64,000 bases of DNA from Flavobacterium sp. UMI-01 (GCF_019656315.1 NZ_BPLU01000019.1:186001-250000); one strand, 5' to 3'. Shown: positions 47,292 through 56,635, counted from the first letter of the stretch. Made by a program: numbers and translations. The notes: generated by a model not told the origin, from the sequence alone.

Positions 47292-47470
47292 TGTTTGTTT
47301 ATTTTAAACTATAATTTGCCGTGAAAGTAAGTATAATTTATTTTAACAACAATTTATTATGCCTTTTTAAAACTTTATTAACGAATAATACTAATTAACT
47401 GTATAATTCATTTAAGAACAGAAAAACACAAAACCAAGACTACAAAAAAATAACACTGATAATCAGTAAA

Positions 47471-48826
47471 TTACAACTTTCTTTCCTGACCCATCAACGG
47501 AATAGTACAAGGGTAACCATAAACTTCTTTAATTTTTATTCGCAATGCATCTGCTGGTTCATTTTCACCATGAACTAAAAAAATCTTTTTAGGCTTCGCT
47601 TTTAAATCAGACAACCAATCTACTAAATCCATTTGATCTCCATGAGCCGATAGTCCTTGAATTTCTAGAACGTTTGCCCTTACGGTATAATAATTTCCAT
47701 AAATTTTTATAGCTTTTGCTCCTTCTAATAATTTTCGCCCCCGAGTTCCTTCTGCTTGATACCCTACAATTATAATAGTTGTTTCTGGAATCCCAATATA
47801 ATATTCAAGATAACTTAAAACCCTTCCTCCGGTGACCATTCCACTTGCTGCGATAACCACTTTAGGACCTTTATCGTAAATAGCTTGTAGCGTTTCTTCA
47901 TAATCTGAATTGATAATAAACATATCTCTCATAGACTGGCATATTTCAGGAGTTAATTTATGCCAACTTGTATTTTGTAAAAAAACTTCAAAAGCTCCAA
48001 TACCCATGGGAGAATCCACAATATAGGGCATGGTTGGAATACGCCCTTCTTTCTTTAATTGCCACAACAAATACATTACTGTTTGAGCACGTTCTACAGC
48101 AAAACTCGGAATAATAACGGTGCCTCCTTTATGAAAAGTTGTGGTTATATAGGTTTCTAATTCTAGTTTAACGTCTGTATCAGGATGTAATCTGTCACCA
48201 TAAGTGCTTTCGAGAAAAACATAATCAGCTTCTTTTGGTTTCATAGGAGGATACAACAACACGTCATTATCACGTCCTATATCACCTGAAAAAACCAATG
48301 TTTTACCATCAGCGACCACAGTAATACTACAAGCTCCTATAATGTGACCTACAGGGTCAAAAATTACCTCAACTCCCTCTCCTATTGCAATCCTTTCAGA
48401 GGGTTTCACAACTTTAAAAAGGGAAAAAACTTTTTTAGCTTGCTCTACTGTATAAAGAGGCTCAGGCACTTCGTGGATAGAATATTTTTCTTTCATGGCT
48501 TTCTCAGCCTCTTCTTCCTGAATTTTAGCACTATCCATAATGATTAGCTTAGCCACCGCCTTGGTAGGACTTGTACAATAAATCTTCCCTTGAAAACCCT
48601 CTTGGACTAATCGGGGCAACCAACCACAATGATCTAAATGTCCGTGAGTTAATAACACCGCATCAATCAAAGAAGCGTCCATAGGAAATGGCTCCCAATT
48701 AAGTTCCCTCAATGGCTTGATACCTTGAAAAAGTCCGCAGTCAATTAAAACAACCATTGTCGTTGTTTCAATAACAGTCTTTGAGCCTGTAACCGTCCCT
48801 GCTCCACCTATAAATTTTACTTTCAT
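47471..48826 (-). CDS. MBL-fold beta-CASP RNA-processing nuclease
   Basis: This 451-residue protein has the metallo-beta-lactamase motif LTHGHLDHCGWLPRLV (HxHxDH) and FDPVGHIIGACSITV, with VFSGDIGR. A beta-CASP insertion (about 190-360, GGTVIIPSFAVERAQTVMYLLW) and MVTGGRVLSYLEYYIG follow. The RMMBL end has LSAHGDQMDLVDWL and PKKIFLVHGE. Relatives are CPSF73-like and RNase J-like RNA nucleases. It is 31 bp downstream of the ATP-cone/nuclease gene on the same strand, suggesting one transcript. Confidence 0.9.
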   Translation of the reverse strand: MKVKFIGGAGTVTGSKTVIETTTMVVLIDCGLFQGIKPLRELNWEPFPMDASLIDAVLLTHGHLDHCGWLPRLVQEGFQGKIYCTSPTKAVAKLIIMDSAKIQEEEAEKAMKEKYSIHEVPEPLYTVEQAKKVFSLFKVVKPSERIAIGEGVEVIFDPVGHIIGACSITVVADGKTLVFSGDIGRDNDVLLYPPMKPKEADYVFLESTYGDRLHPDTDVKLELETYITTTFHKGGTVIIPSFAVERAQTVMYLLWQLKKEGRIPTMPYIVDSPMGIGAFEVFLQNTSWHKLTPEICQSMRDMFIINSDYEETLQAIYDKGPKVVIAASGMVTGGRVLSYLEYYIGIPETTIIIVGYQAEGTRGRKLLEGAKAIKIYGNYYTVRANVLEIQGLSAHGDQMDLVDWLSDLKAKPKKIFLVHGENEPADALRIKIKEVYGYPCTIPLMGQERKL

Positions 48827-48857
48827 CTTTTTAAACTTAAATTACAAACCTACTTTT

Positions 48858-49688
48858 TCAAAAACATTTACACAGTTCGGTAACTTCTTTTATAATATTT
48901 TTTATACGCTTAGGGCTTATTTTAATTTCTGCCAGCTTTTGAGGATTTCCCATTAAATCTCTTGCTAGAATAACTCCTAATGGTAATAATTTTTCTTTTT
49001 CAGACAACGTAAGGGTAGTCAAACAAGTCACAGGATAAAGACAATCTCTATAGTTTTTTACTTTGATACTATTGTCTTTTGGATAATCCCAACTCAATAA
49101 CTTTATACCCGAACACAGCGCAAAATCAATGGCATCCGTTGTAAACCTATTATTCGTGGCAATCCAACATTCAGTTATTTGGTCTTTTTGAGAAAAAATC
49201 TTGTGGGTAACTTGGTTTAAATCATTATACCTTGACAAAATATACATAGGAACTTTTACATCCGAAGCTGCATCTTGGCTTCCATGAAATTTACATTCAA
49301 CCATCGCAATTCTATCATTTTTCTTCACAATGACATCCACTTCATGCGAGACACATCGCCCTTGAAGAACTTCATTCGTTTTGGTTTCGTATTTTTCGGA
49401 CTCAAAAATTCTAGCTATATATTGTTCAAAATAAAAACCTGTAGGCCCAAGTAAATGAATGGCGGTCTTTAGATTGTATCTTGCTGCATGAAAATTGGCG
49501 TTTTTTTTCAACAGACTATAGGCTTTTTTATAAATGTTGCGTGTGGTAATACCTTCATAAACTTCATTAGTCATCTTATGCAGAATCTCTTCTACGGCAG
49601 ACATACTAGCACCTGAACTCAACAAAGACCTTTTTAATTTTTCAGGATCAAAATCAACACTATCTCCAGACTGTCTTTTCACTTTCAT
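48858..49688 (-). CDS. ATP-cone domain fused to a PD-(D/E)XK nuclease-like domain
   Basis: This 276-residue protein has an N-terminal ATP-cone (about 1-85: VKRQSGDSVDFDPEKLKRSLLSSGAS, ITTRNIYKKAYSLLKK). The second half looks like a restriction-endonuclease/Mrr-type fold, with HEVDVIVKKNDRIAMVECKFHGS (Asp-x(n)-Glu-x-Lys near 113-130) and ITECWIATNNRFTTDAIDFA. ATP-cones are better known from ribonucleotide reductases and NrdR. The fusion suggests a nucleotide-controlled nuclease. It precedes the beta-CASP nuclease gene by 31 bp. The target (DNA or RNA) is unknown. Confidence 0.75.
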   Translation of the reverse strand: MKVKRQSGDSVDFDPEKLKRSLLSSGASMSAVEEILHKMTNEVYEGITTRNIYKKAYSLLKKNANFHAARYNLKTAIHLLGPTGFYFEQYIARIFESEKYETKTNEVLQGRCVSHEVDVIVKKNDRIAMVECKFHGSQDAASDVKVPMYILSRYNDLNQVTHKIFSQKDQITECWIATNNRFTTDAIDFALCSGIKLLSWDYPKDNSIKVKNYRDCLYPVTCLTTLTLSEKEKLLPLGVILARDLMGNPQKLAEIKISPKRIKNIIKEVTELCKCF

Positions 49689-49748
49689 CTTTTAAAAGAA
49701 TTAAATTATAGAACACAATGAATTCCCTTAAAGATACTGAAAAAAAAG

Positions 49749-50192
49749 CTATTTATTCTTACTTTGATAATAAAAGCCTGGAATAAACAACAAGACAAAT
49801 AATGGTTGAATCAAAAATCTTCGAACATAAAAAAGCATCAAATTGTTTTGTGCGCCATACAAATAAATCACTCCAAAAAAACCAATGATCAAAACGACAA
49901 AAAACAAAATGTAAAGAAAAAAGGAAAACTTTACCATATCTATTTTTCTAAACAAGACATAAAGCAACGCTAAAGAAATAACCATATTAAGTCCATACCG
50001 AAACATTAAACCTAAAAAAAGTGGCACGGGATGGTATGCGGGTAACGGTAAATTTTTAAAATCACCCTCAAAATAGATTAGAAAAGGGTCATAAAATAAG
50101 TCTTTTTCGAACACACGAACTAAAACTAGCAGAAAGACTAAAAGCCCTCCTAATAAAAATCGAATTTTATATTTTAGTATTTTTTTTAGCAT
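49749..50192 (-). CDS. Exosortase F system-associated membrane protein
   Basis: This 147-residue protein has four hydrophobic segments (about 9-25, 55-78, 85-110, 120-142) and the features RFLLGGLLVFLLVLVRVFEKDLFYDPFLIYF, PLPAYHPVPLFLGLMFRYGLNMVISLALLYVLF and FLIQPLFVLLFIPGFYYQ. This is the gene pattern that accompanies exosortase XrtF in Flavobacteria. Its start overlaps the end of xrtF by 26 bp, so the two are translated from one transcript. The exact function is unknown. Confidence 0.85.
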   Translation of the reverse strand: MLKKILKYKIRFLLGGLLVFLLVLVRVFEKDLFYDPFLIYFEGDFKNLPLPAYHPVPLFLGLMFRYGLNMVISLALLYVLFRKIDMVKFSFFLYILFFVVLIIGFFGVIYLYGAQNNLMLFYVRRFLIQPLFVLLFIPGFYYQSKNK

Positions 50193-50721
50193 CCAAAAAG
50201 AAATTATTAATCCATATCACCCATAAAACAAAGACAAAACCGTAGATAAAAAGAGGAAAAAACACGCGATGCAAGACCGCTTCGTATTCAGGATATTTAG
50301 ACAACAAAGCACACAAAACAGCCACACGCACAACATTCAATACATAAATAGCCGCTATCCCAAAAAGCACATAAAATGTGGTGGCCCAAAATCTTTTTGA
50401 AAACGAAATTACAAAAGCAACAAATAACACCATAATACTAACTGCATTACAACCTTCCACCATGCGCGCAACATACTTTTGATTGTAAAACAATTGGATA
50501 TCAAAATTAGAATTATGGCTCTTAATGCTAAAATCGGCTCCAAATACATGTACTAACTGCTCAGTATGATAAGCTACAAGCTTTGTTATTCCGTCGATTT
50601 CATGATTTCCAAAACGCTGTAAATAGGTTTGATAAATCAGTGTTAATACTAAATAAGTCAAAAAGAATTTTGACAAAAAAAGCAAAAATGGTTTATAACG
50701 CGTTAAGTATTTCTTCAACAT
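50167..50721 (-). CDS. xrtF: Exosortase family protein XrtF
   Basis: This 184-residue multispan membrane protein has the exosortase/archaeosortase catalytic triad visible: Cys in MVEGCNAVSIMVLFVAFV (about 89), Arg in YVLNVVRVAVLCALL (about 130) and His in AVLHRVFFPLFIYGF (about 151). Exosortases cut a C-terminal sorting tag of surface proteins after a TM anchor. XrtF is the short Flavobacteria type. Its partner gene overlaps it, but no protein with an obvious matching C-terminal tag was seen in the window. Confidence 0.92.
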   Translation of the reverse strand: MLKKYLTRYKPFLLFLSKFFLTYLVLTLIYQTYLQRFGNHEIDGITKLVAYHTEQLVHVFGADFSIKSHNSNFDIQLFYNQKYVARMVEGCNAVSIMVLFVAFVISFSKRFWATTFYVLFGIAAIYVLNVVRVAVLCALLSKYPEYEAVLHRVFFPLFIYGFVFVLWVIWINNFFLDAKKNTKI

Positions 50722-50912
50722 AAAAATTTACAAAAAACCAAATTTACTATTTTTTTAAAGTCTTCATTCAAATAGTTTTCAGATTCCGCAACCTTCTTAC
50801 TGATAATAAAAAAACACCCTACTTTCTTTTATCATTTTAATTTGTCTGCCTATTGCTTAATTGTATTATTACACTTACTTTCGCTTTACTCATTGACAAC
50901 TAACCAAATACT

Positions 50913-51842
50913 ATGTTCCAAAAAACAACACTTTCTTTATTTGTGCTTTTATCGAGTATAAATTATGCACAAAACCCCAATATTGATAGCATCTATTATG
51001 ATGCCGATTGGAAAAAAACCACCAAAGAAAATCACACCTACTATAGAGTAATTAAAGAATTATTGGTCAATGAACTTTATGATGTAAAGGATTATTATAA
51101 ATCTGGAGCACTTCAGATGGAAGGCAGTTCCATATCAAAGCAAGATCTCATAAAAAGAGGAGATTTCATTTATTATTATGAAAATGGCAACAAAAAAAGA
51201 AAAGAACATTACGACAAGAGACTCATTGGAAATTGCTTAGAATGGTATGAGGATGGCTCTAAAAAATCTGTTGGTGAGTATTTTCAACCCGAAGAAGGCC
51301 AAACAAATAGTTTCAAACTTTACCAATATTGGAATCCTGACGGAACACAAACAGTGATAAATGGCGATGGCTCTTATGAATCTAATACCGAGAAATTTTC
51401 GGAATCGGGTAATATAAAAAACGGCTTAAAAGATGGTGTCTGGAAAGGCGAATTTCATAAAAGTAAATCAAGTTATATCGAAAATTACAAAAACGGAAAA
51501 CTCGTTTCAGGTACAAATACAGACAGGAATAATGTACAATACAAATACAATACCCTAGAAAGCAAGCCTGAACCTAAGAAAGGATTACAAGATTTTTACC
51601 AATACATTTCCAAAAACTTTAAAAAGCCTAAGGAACTTGAAACCATAAAAGGCAAAATTTATGTCCAATTTATAGTAAACAAAGAAGGTGAAATTACCGA
51701 ACCAATAATCCTTAAATCGTTACACCCTATCCTTGACCAAGAAGCAATTAGAGTAATTTCAAGTTACTCAAAATGGATTCCTGGAAAAGTAAGAGGATTA
51801 TATGTCAAAGTCTTATACACTATACCCATTACTACCCTATAA
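50913..51842 (+). CDS. MORN-repeat protein with C-terminal TonB-like domain (first of a tandem pair)
   Basis: This 309-residue protein has a signal peptide (about 1-19, LSSINYAQ). The middle (about 60-225) holds several YwqK/MORN-type repeats (YYKSGALQMEGS, YYENGNKKRKEHYDK, WYEDGSKKSVGEYF, LKDGVWKGEFHKSKSSYIENYKNGKLVSG). The last ~70 residues (GKIYVQFIVNKEGEITEPIILKSLHPILDQEAIRVISSYSKWIPGKVRG) are a TonB C-terminal domain. A classical TonB anchor (uncleaved N-terminal TM plus Pro-rich linker) is not present. It could act in the periplasm as a structural protein rather than as an energy transducer. The next gene is a paralogue. Confidence 0.8.
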   Translation: MFQKTTLSLFVLLSSINYAQNPNIDSIYYDADWKKTTKENHTYYRVIKELLVNELYDVKDYYKSGALQMEGSSISKQDLIKRGDFIYYYENGNKKRKEHYDKRLIGNCLEWYEDGSKKSVGEYFQPEEGQTNSFKLYQYWNPDGTQTVINGDGSYESNTEKFSESGNIKNGLKDGVWKGEFHKSKSSYIENYKNGKLVSGTNTDRNNVQYKYNTLESKPEPKKGLQDFYQYISKNFKKPKELETIKGKIYVQFIVNKEGEITEPIILKSLHPILDQEAIRVISSYSKWIPGKVRGLYVKVLYTIPITTL

Positions 51843-51875
51843 TCAAAAATTAAAAACTATTAATAAACAACAACT

Positions 51876-52877
51876 ATGAAAATAAGACTCACTCTTTACG
51901 TCCTGTTTTTTGCATGTATCTCTATGTATGCACAAAATCAAAATAACAAGAAAATTTTTTATGATTCCAAATGGAAAACAACCAAAGAAGGGAATCACAC
52001 TTATTATCGCATCATACAAGATTTTGATTTAAACAAAGGAAATTATACTATCCTCGACTATTACAAAAGCGGAGCATTATACATGGAAGGCTTCGTTACA
52101 GATCTGAAAAAATTCACTAAAGAAGGAGCATTCACTTACTACTACGAAAATGGTAACAAAAGAGAAGTACAACATTACGTTTCCTCTAACTTAAGTGGCA
52201 AGTACGAAGAATGGTATGAAAACGGCAATAAAAAACAAGAGGGCAATTACATTGCCGAAAAAGGAAAAAAAAGTGAATTTGTAGTACTGAATTACTGGAA
52301 CAAAGCCAACAAACAAACCTTAATCGATGGAACGGGAGAATATGAGGAAAACATTCAACTGCCCTTAATTGACACTTTGAAGACAAAAAAAAGTATTGAA
52401 TTAGGAAAAGGAGTGACGTACGGTCGATTTGAAAACACCAAAAAAAGTGGAGAATGGAAGGGCTCATTCCCAAATCTAAAATTAACATTTGTTGAAAACT
52501 ATAAAGATGGAAAATTAATTCAAGGTATTTCTACAGACTCTTTAGGAGTTCAAAAAAAATACAGTCAAATCGAAGAAAAAGCCTCCTTCAAAGATGGAAT
52601 AGCAGATTTCTATCAATACATTGGTCGAAACTTCCGAATCACCTCTGAAGCCATAAGCAATTCAATAAACGGGAAAATATATGCCACTTTCATCGTTAAA
52701 AAAGACGGAAAACTAGGCAACATTAAAATACTAAGAGGTTTAGGATATGGACTTGATGAAGAAGCCATTGAAGTCATTAAAAATTGTCCAAAGTGGACAC
52801 CCGCTAAAACCAGAGGACAACTTATAGAAACCTTCTTCTCAATACCCATCACAATTAATTCTACACTTAAAAAATAA
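51876..52877 (+). CDS. MORN-repeat protein with C-terminal TonB-like domain (second of a tandem pair)
   Basis: This 333-residue paralogue of the preceding protein has the same plan: signal peptide (about 1-19, CISMYAQ), the shared IFYDSKWKTTKEGNHTYYRII opening, MORN-type repeats (YYKSGALYMEGF, YYENGNKREVQHY, WYENGNKKQEGNY, GEWKGSFPNLKLTFVENYKDGKLIQG) and a TonB_C end (GKIYATFIVKKDGKLGNIKILRGLGYGLDEEAIEVIKNCPKWTPAKTRGQ). The two genes are separated by 33 bp and clearly arose by duplication with later divergence. Neither has a Pro-rich linker. The function is unknown. Confidence 0.8.
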   Translation: MKIRLTLYVLFFACISMYAQNQNNKKIFYDSKWKTTKEGNHTYYRIIQDFDLNKGNYTILDYYKSGALYMEGFVTDLKKFTKEGAFTYYYENGNKREVQHYVSSNLSGKYEEWYENGNKKQEGNYIAEKGKKSEFVVLNYWNKANKQTLIDGTGEYEENIQLPLIDTLKTKKSIELGKGVTYGRFENTKKSGEWKGSFPNLKLTFVENYKDGKLIQGISTDSLGVQKKYSQIEEKASFKDGIADFYQYIGRNFRITSEAISNSINGKIYATFIVKKDGKLGNIKILRGLGYGLDEEAIEVIKNCPKWTPAKTRGQLIETFFSIPITINSTLKK

Positions 52878-52950
52878 GCGCCATAAATTTTAAAAAAAAC
52901 ATAGTTAATGAAATAGTATTTAAAAACGCAAAGACATTTAAGACAAACAC

Positions 52951-52980
52951 TTGTACTTCAAAAAATAAATACTATCTTTG
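52951..52980 (+). promoter_or_regulatory. Bacteroidetes-type promoter of rpsO
   Basis: A -33 TTG (52951-52953, in CTTGTAC) is followed after 19 bp by the -7 element TATCTTTG (52973-52980). This is the best promoter match in the window and sits 59 bp before the rpsO ATG. Confidence 0.75.
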
Positions 52981-53038
52981 CGCCCGTCTTACAGTCAACT
53001 GTATGACATACATAAAAATCATTTAAAAAAATATTAGC

Positions 53039-53308
53039 ATGTATTTAACTAAAGAAGGAAAAGCGGAAATTTTCGCTCAACACGGAGGAAAAGCTGAAAA
53101 CACAGGATCAGCAGAAGGGCAAATCGCTTTGTTCTCATTCAGAATCAACCACTTGACTGAACACTTGAAAAAAAATCGTCACGATTACAACACAGAGCGT
53201 TCACTTGTGAAATTAGTAGGTAAAAGAAGATCTTTACTTGACTACTTGAAAAAGAAAGATATCAACAGATATCGTGAAATTATCAAAGTATTGGGTATCA
53301 GAAAATAG
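53039..53308 (+). CDS. rpsO: 30S ribosomal protein S15
   Basis: This 89-residue protein is a complete S15, with the motifs TGSAEGQIALFSFRINHLTEHLKKNRHDYNTERSLVKLVGKRRSLLDYLKKKDINRYREIIKVLGIRK. It binds 16S rRNA early in 30S assembly. rpsO precedes pnp, the order also seen in E. coli. A hairpin between them may end most transcripts. Confidence 0.99.
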   Translation: MYLTKEGKAEIFAQHGGKAENTGSAEGQIALFSFRINHLTEHLKKNRHDYNTERSLVKLVGKRRSLLDYLKKKDINRYREIIKVLGIRK

Positions 53309-53317
53309 TCAATATAT

Positions 53318-53350
53318 AAAAGAGGTGCGCAAGTACCTCTTTTTGTTTTT
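53318..53350 (+). terminator. Terminator or attenuator between rpsO and pnp
   Basis: AAAAGAGGT (53318-53326) and ACCTCTTTT (53335-53343) form a 9-bp stem around GCGCAAGT, followed by TTTG and more T. pnp still needs expression, so it may leak or pnp may have its own promoter. Confidence 0.75.
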
Positions 53351-53482
53351 TAAAATCCCTAACACAAAGGGAAAAAGTAATAAAAAAGTTTTGGTTTTTC
53401 ATTGGGTTTTACGCAGTAACTACGCGCAGCAACTACAACACAACTAGTTACCCATTTTTATAACCAAAAGAAGGAAAAATTT

Positions 53483-55627
53483 ATGATTCCACAAGTAAAA
53501 CAAGAAATTATCGATTTAGGAGATGGAAGAAGCATCTCAATCGAAACTGGTAAATTAGCCAAACAAGCTGATGGTTCTGTAGTTGTTCGTTTAGGAAACT
53601 GTATGTTGCTTGCAACAGCAGTATCAGCAAGAACATCAAACCCTGGTGTTGACTTTTTACCATTAACGGTAGATTACCGTGAAAAATTTGCAGCGGCAGG
53701 ACGTTTCCCTGGAGGATTCTTCAAGAGAGAAGCACGTCCTAGTGACAGTGAAGTATTAACAATGCGTTTAGTGGACCGCGTATTGCGTCCTCTTTTCCCA
53801 GACGACTACCACGCTGAAACTCAAGTTATGATTCAGTTAATGTCTCACGACGAAAATGTTATGCCAGACGCCTTAGCTGGTTTAGCAGCTTCAGCGGCTT
53901 TAGCTGTTTCTGACATTCCATTTTACAACTTAATTTCAGAAGTACGTGTAGCACGTATCGACGGAAAATTAGTAATTAACCCAAGCAGAGAAGAATTAGC
54001 ACAATCAGACATCGATATGATGATTGGTGCGTCTATGGATTCTGTTGCGATGGTTGAAGGTGAGATGAAAGAAATCTCAGAAGCTGAAATGATTGAAGCG
54101 ATTAAGTTTGCGCACGAAGCTATCAAAGTTCAAATTCAAGCACAACAACGCTTAAGAGCGGCTGTTGGAAACCCAGAGTACAGAACGTATGAAGGTGAAG
54201 TTGAAGACGAAGCGGTTTATGCTAAAGTAAAAGCTGCTGCTTATGACAAATGTTACGCTATTGCAGCCGAAGCATCTGGAAAAAGTGAAAGAGGCGAAAA
54301 ATTTGCAGCTGTAAAAGAAGAAGTAAAAGCCCTTTTCACAGAAGAAGAATATGCTGAAAATGCAGATTTAGCTGGATTAGTAGGGAAATATTTCTACAAA
54401 ACAAATAAAGAAGCGGTTCGTAATGTGATCCTTGAACAAGGAATTCGTTTAGACGGACGTAAAACAACCGAAATCAGACCTATCTGGTGTGAAACTGATT
54501 ATTTACCATCTGTACACGGTTCATCATTATTTACACGTGGAGAAACACAAGCATTGGCAACAGTAACTTTAGGAACTTCTAGAGAAGCTAACCAAATTGA
54601 CTCTCCATCTGAACAAGGAGAAGAAAAATTCTACTTACACTACAACTTCCCTCCTTTCTCAACTGGTGAAGCACGTCCTCTAAGAGGAACTTCAAGAAGA
54701 GAAGTAGGTCACGGAAACTTAGCACAACGTGCTTTGAAAAACATGATTCCTGCTGATTGCCCTTACACTATTCGTGTGGTCTCTGAAGTATTAGAATCTA
54801 ACGGTTCTTCCTCTATGGCTACCGTATGTGCTGGAACAATGGCGTTAATGGATGCGGGAGTTCAAATGACAAAACCAGTTTCTGGAATTGCGATGGGATT
54901 AATCACTGATGGTGAAAAATTTGCAGTACTTTCAGATATCTTAGGTGATGAAGATCATTTAGGCGATATGGACTTTAAAGTAACAGGTACCGCTGACGGA
55001 ATCACTGCTTGTCAAATGGATATCAAAATTGACGGTTTGCGTTATGACATCATGGAACAAGCCTTGAGTCAAGCACGTGATGGACGTTTGCACATTTTAG
55101 GCAAATTGACTGAAACCATTGCTACTCCTAGAACAGACGTAAAAGCACACTCTCCAAAAATCATTACTAGAACTATTCCTGGAAACTACATTGGAGCCTT
55201 AATTGGACCTGGTGGAAAAGTGATTCAAGAATTACAAAAAGCTACAGGAACTACTATCGTAATCAACGAAGTAGATGAGCAAGGTGTAATCGAAATTTTA
55301 GGTACTGATCCTGCTGGAATTGAGGCCGTATTAGCTAAAATTAAATCCATCACTTTCAAACCACAAGTGGGTGAAGCTTACGAAGTTAAAGTAATAAAAA
55401 TGCTCGATTTTGGTGCAGTAGTAGAATATACTGAAGCTCCAGGAAATGAAGTTTTATTACACGTATCTGAATTAGCATGGGAACGTACTGAAAACGTTAC
55501 CGATGTTGTTAATATGGGCGATGTATTCCAAGTGAAATACTTAGGAGTTGACCCAAAAACTAAAAAAGAAAAAGTGTCTAGAAAAGCACTTATCGCTCGC
55601 CCTCCTCGTGAGGCAAAACAAGAGTAA
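53483..55627 (+). CDS. pnp: Polyribonucleotide nucleotidyltransferase (PNPase)
   Basis: This 714-residue protein has two RNase PH cores ([49 protein letters not shown] second core with [15 protein letters not shown]) joined by a helical linker. The KH domain ([32 protein letters not shown]) and the S1 domain ([38 protein letters not shown]) are at the C-terminus. It degrades RNA 3' to 5' with phosphate. The length and domain set are complete. Confidence 0.98.
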   Translation: MIPQVKQEIIDLGDGRSISIETGKLAKQADGSVVVRLGNCMLLATAVSARTSNPGVDFLPLTVDYREKFAAAGRFPGGFFKREARPSDSEVLTMRLVDRVLRPLFPDDYHAETQVMIQLMSHDENVMPDALAGLAASAALAVSDIPFYNLISEVRVARIDGKLVINPSREELAQSDIDMMIGASMDSVAMVEGEMKEISEAEMIEAIKFAHEAIKVQIQAQQRLRAAVGNPEYRTYEGEVEDEAVYAKVKAAAYDKCYAIAAEASGKSERGEKFAAVKEEVKALFTEEEYAENADLAGLVGKYFYKTNKEAVRNVILEQGIRLDGRKTTEIRPIWCETDYLPSVHGSSLFTRGETQALATVTLGTSREANQIDSPSEQGEEKFYLHYNFPPFSTGEARPLRGTSRREVGHGNLAQRALKNMIPADCPYTIRVVSEVLESNGSSSMATVCAGTMALMDAGVQMTKPVSGIAMGLITDGEKFAVLSDILGDEDHLGDMDFKVTGTADGITACQMDIKIDGLRYDIMEQALSQARDGRLHILGKLTETIATPRTDVKAHSPKIITRTIPGNYIGALIGPGGKVIQELQKATGTTIVINEVDEQGVIEILGTDPAGIEAVLAKIKSITFKPQVGEAYEVKVIKMLDFGAVVEYTEAPGNEVLLHVSELAWERTENVTDVVNMGDVFQVKYLGVDPKTKKEKVSRKALIARPPREAKQE

Positions 55628-55658
55628 TCCATCTTAGTTTACTATAAGGTTTATTATT

Positions 55659-55692
55659 AATCCCGTTTCATTTATTTGAGACGGGATTTTTG
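55659..55692 (+). terminator. Intrinsic terminator after pnp
   Basis: AATCCCGTTTCA (55659-55670) and TGAGACGGGATT (55677-55688) pair, with one G-T, and are followed by T-rich sequence. Confidence 0.83.
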
Positions 55693-55699
55693 TTTATAA

Positions 55700-55835
55700 T
55701 AGTTCTTCGTTTTAGAAGCAGAACGATTCCGCAGTTGTAGGAATGATTGTTCCCGCTATCCACTACAATCTTGTGGTGGCATAAAGGCCTACCACCACAA
55801 GGATTTTCGTTCCTATCGGGGCTAAAAGGAAGATT
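55700..55835. repeat. Structured intergenic region, probable dispersed repeat
   Basis: This is about 135 bp with inverted segments: CTTGTGGTGG (55772-55781) against CCACCACAAG (55792-55801), plus TTCTTCGTTTTAGAAGCAGAA and GTTCCTATCGGGGC. The GC level is above its flanks, and no ORF is credible. The text resembles interspersed palindromic elements of Flavobacteria, but a genome-wide check is needed to prove copy number. Confidence 0.5.
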
Positions 55836-55981
55836 TATCCTTTTAAAATTAAAAAACCAAAGCAATAACTTACAAGTACTTACATTAACAAAACTCAAAA
55901 TTTCGCAAAAGCAATTTGTTTTTATCAACGCTTCTCTTACATTTATACTTGTTTTAAACAAAATGTAAAATCCGTTAGGAT

Positions 55982-56518
55982 ATGAAAAGAACTGGTCTTC
56001 TAATTTTTATAATGCTGTTATTTATCTCTTGTAATAAAGACGAAATTCCAACAGCAGAACAACAAACTTTTGATCCAAATTTATTGCTAAGAGGCTGGTC
56101 CTACGACACCATAGTTTGGAACGAACAAGTTTATGAATATGACCACAACCCCGATTGTTATAAAGATTTCTTTGGATTCAGAAACAATGAAACTCAGCCT
56201 TATCAGTTTGAACAAACCTATTTTACAAGCACTTATTGCTCTGGGCGCCATCTTAATCTACGTTGGGAACCTATTGGCAACCATATTGATTTTTATTTCG
56301 GAACCGCTAAAGTTGATAAATTTGAAGTAATTTCTTTGACAGAAACTCATTTTATTTATGCTATAGACAGAGACATAGATGACGATGGCAAAAAAGAACA
56401 CCTAACAGTAACAGCGATTCCTTACGACCCTTACAATTCCTTTGAAATTAAAACACAAAAAACTAAAAAACTGCAACTGTTTCCTAAAAAACTACCATTC
56501 ACTACAGCACCGCATTAG
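55982..56518 (+). CDS. Small lipoprotein of unknown function
   Basis: This 178-residue protein has a strong lipobox (IMLLFISCNKDE, Cys17). The body is beta-rich, with WSYDTIVWNEQVYEYDHNPDCYKDFFGFRNNE, CSGRHLNLRWEPIGNHIDFYFG and AIDRDIDDDGKKEHLTVTAIPYDPY, and no family that I recognise. The DRDIDDDGKKE stretch could bind calcium. It lies between pnp and rpoD, an order otherwise conserved in these bacteria, and has structured repeats on both sides, which suggests insertion. Lipoproteins with this kind of sequence are often lineage-specific. Confidence 0.7.
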   Translation: MKRTGLLIFIMLLFISCNKDEIPTAEQQTFDPNLLLRGWSYDTIVWNEQVYEYDHNPDCYKDFFGFRNNETQPYQFEQTYFTSTYCSGRHLNLRWEPIGNHIDFYFGTAKVDKFEVISLTETHFIYAIDRDIDDDGKKEHLTVTAIPYDPYNSFEIKTQKTKKLQLFPKKLPFTTAPH

Positions 56519-56635
56519 GGATGGGAGCAATTGTTTGCCCTCTTATTGTGGAGAGAAACGAAACAATAAAGCGAGTGCGGACAGCCCGACTCGCCTCCCG
56601 AAACTGCGGGATTCCTGGCGAGGAATGCCCTAATT
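56519..56635. repeat. Structured intergenic repeat between lipoprotein gene and rpoD
   Basis: The segment contains GCGAGTGCGGACAGCCCGACTCGC (outer arms GCGAGT / ACTCGC), then GCGGGATTCCTGGCGAGGAATGCCC. GC content is much higher than the surrounding ~33 percent. Such 'GCGAGxGCGGACAGCCCGACTCGC' elements occur widely between genes in Flavobacterium, which I recall from the genus but cannot confirm here. Confidence 0.55.

Noticed and set aside
52878..53038. tRNA or small RNA between the MORN-TonB genes and rpsO
   Set aside because: Only the rpsO promoter is visible; no cloverleaf or other conserved structure.
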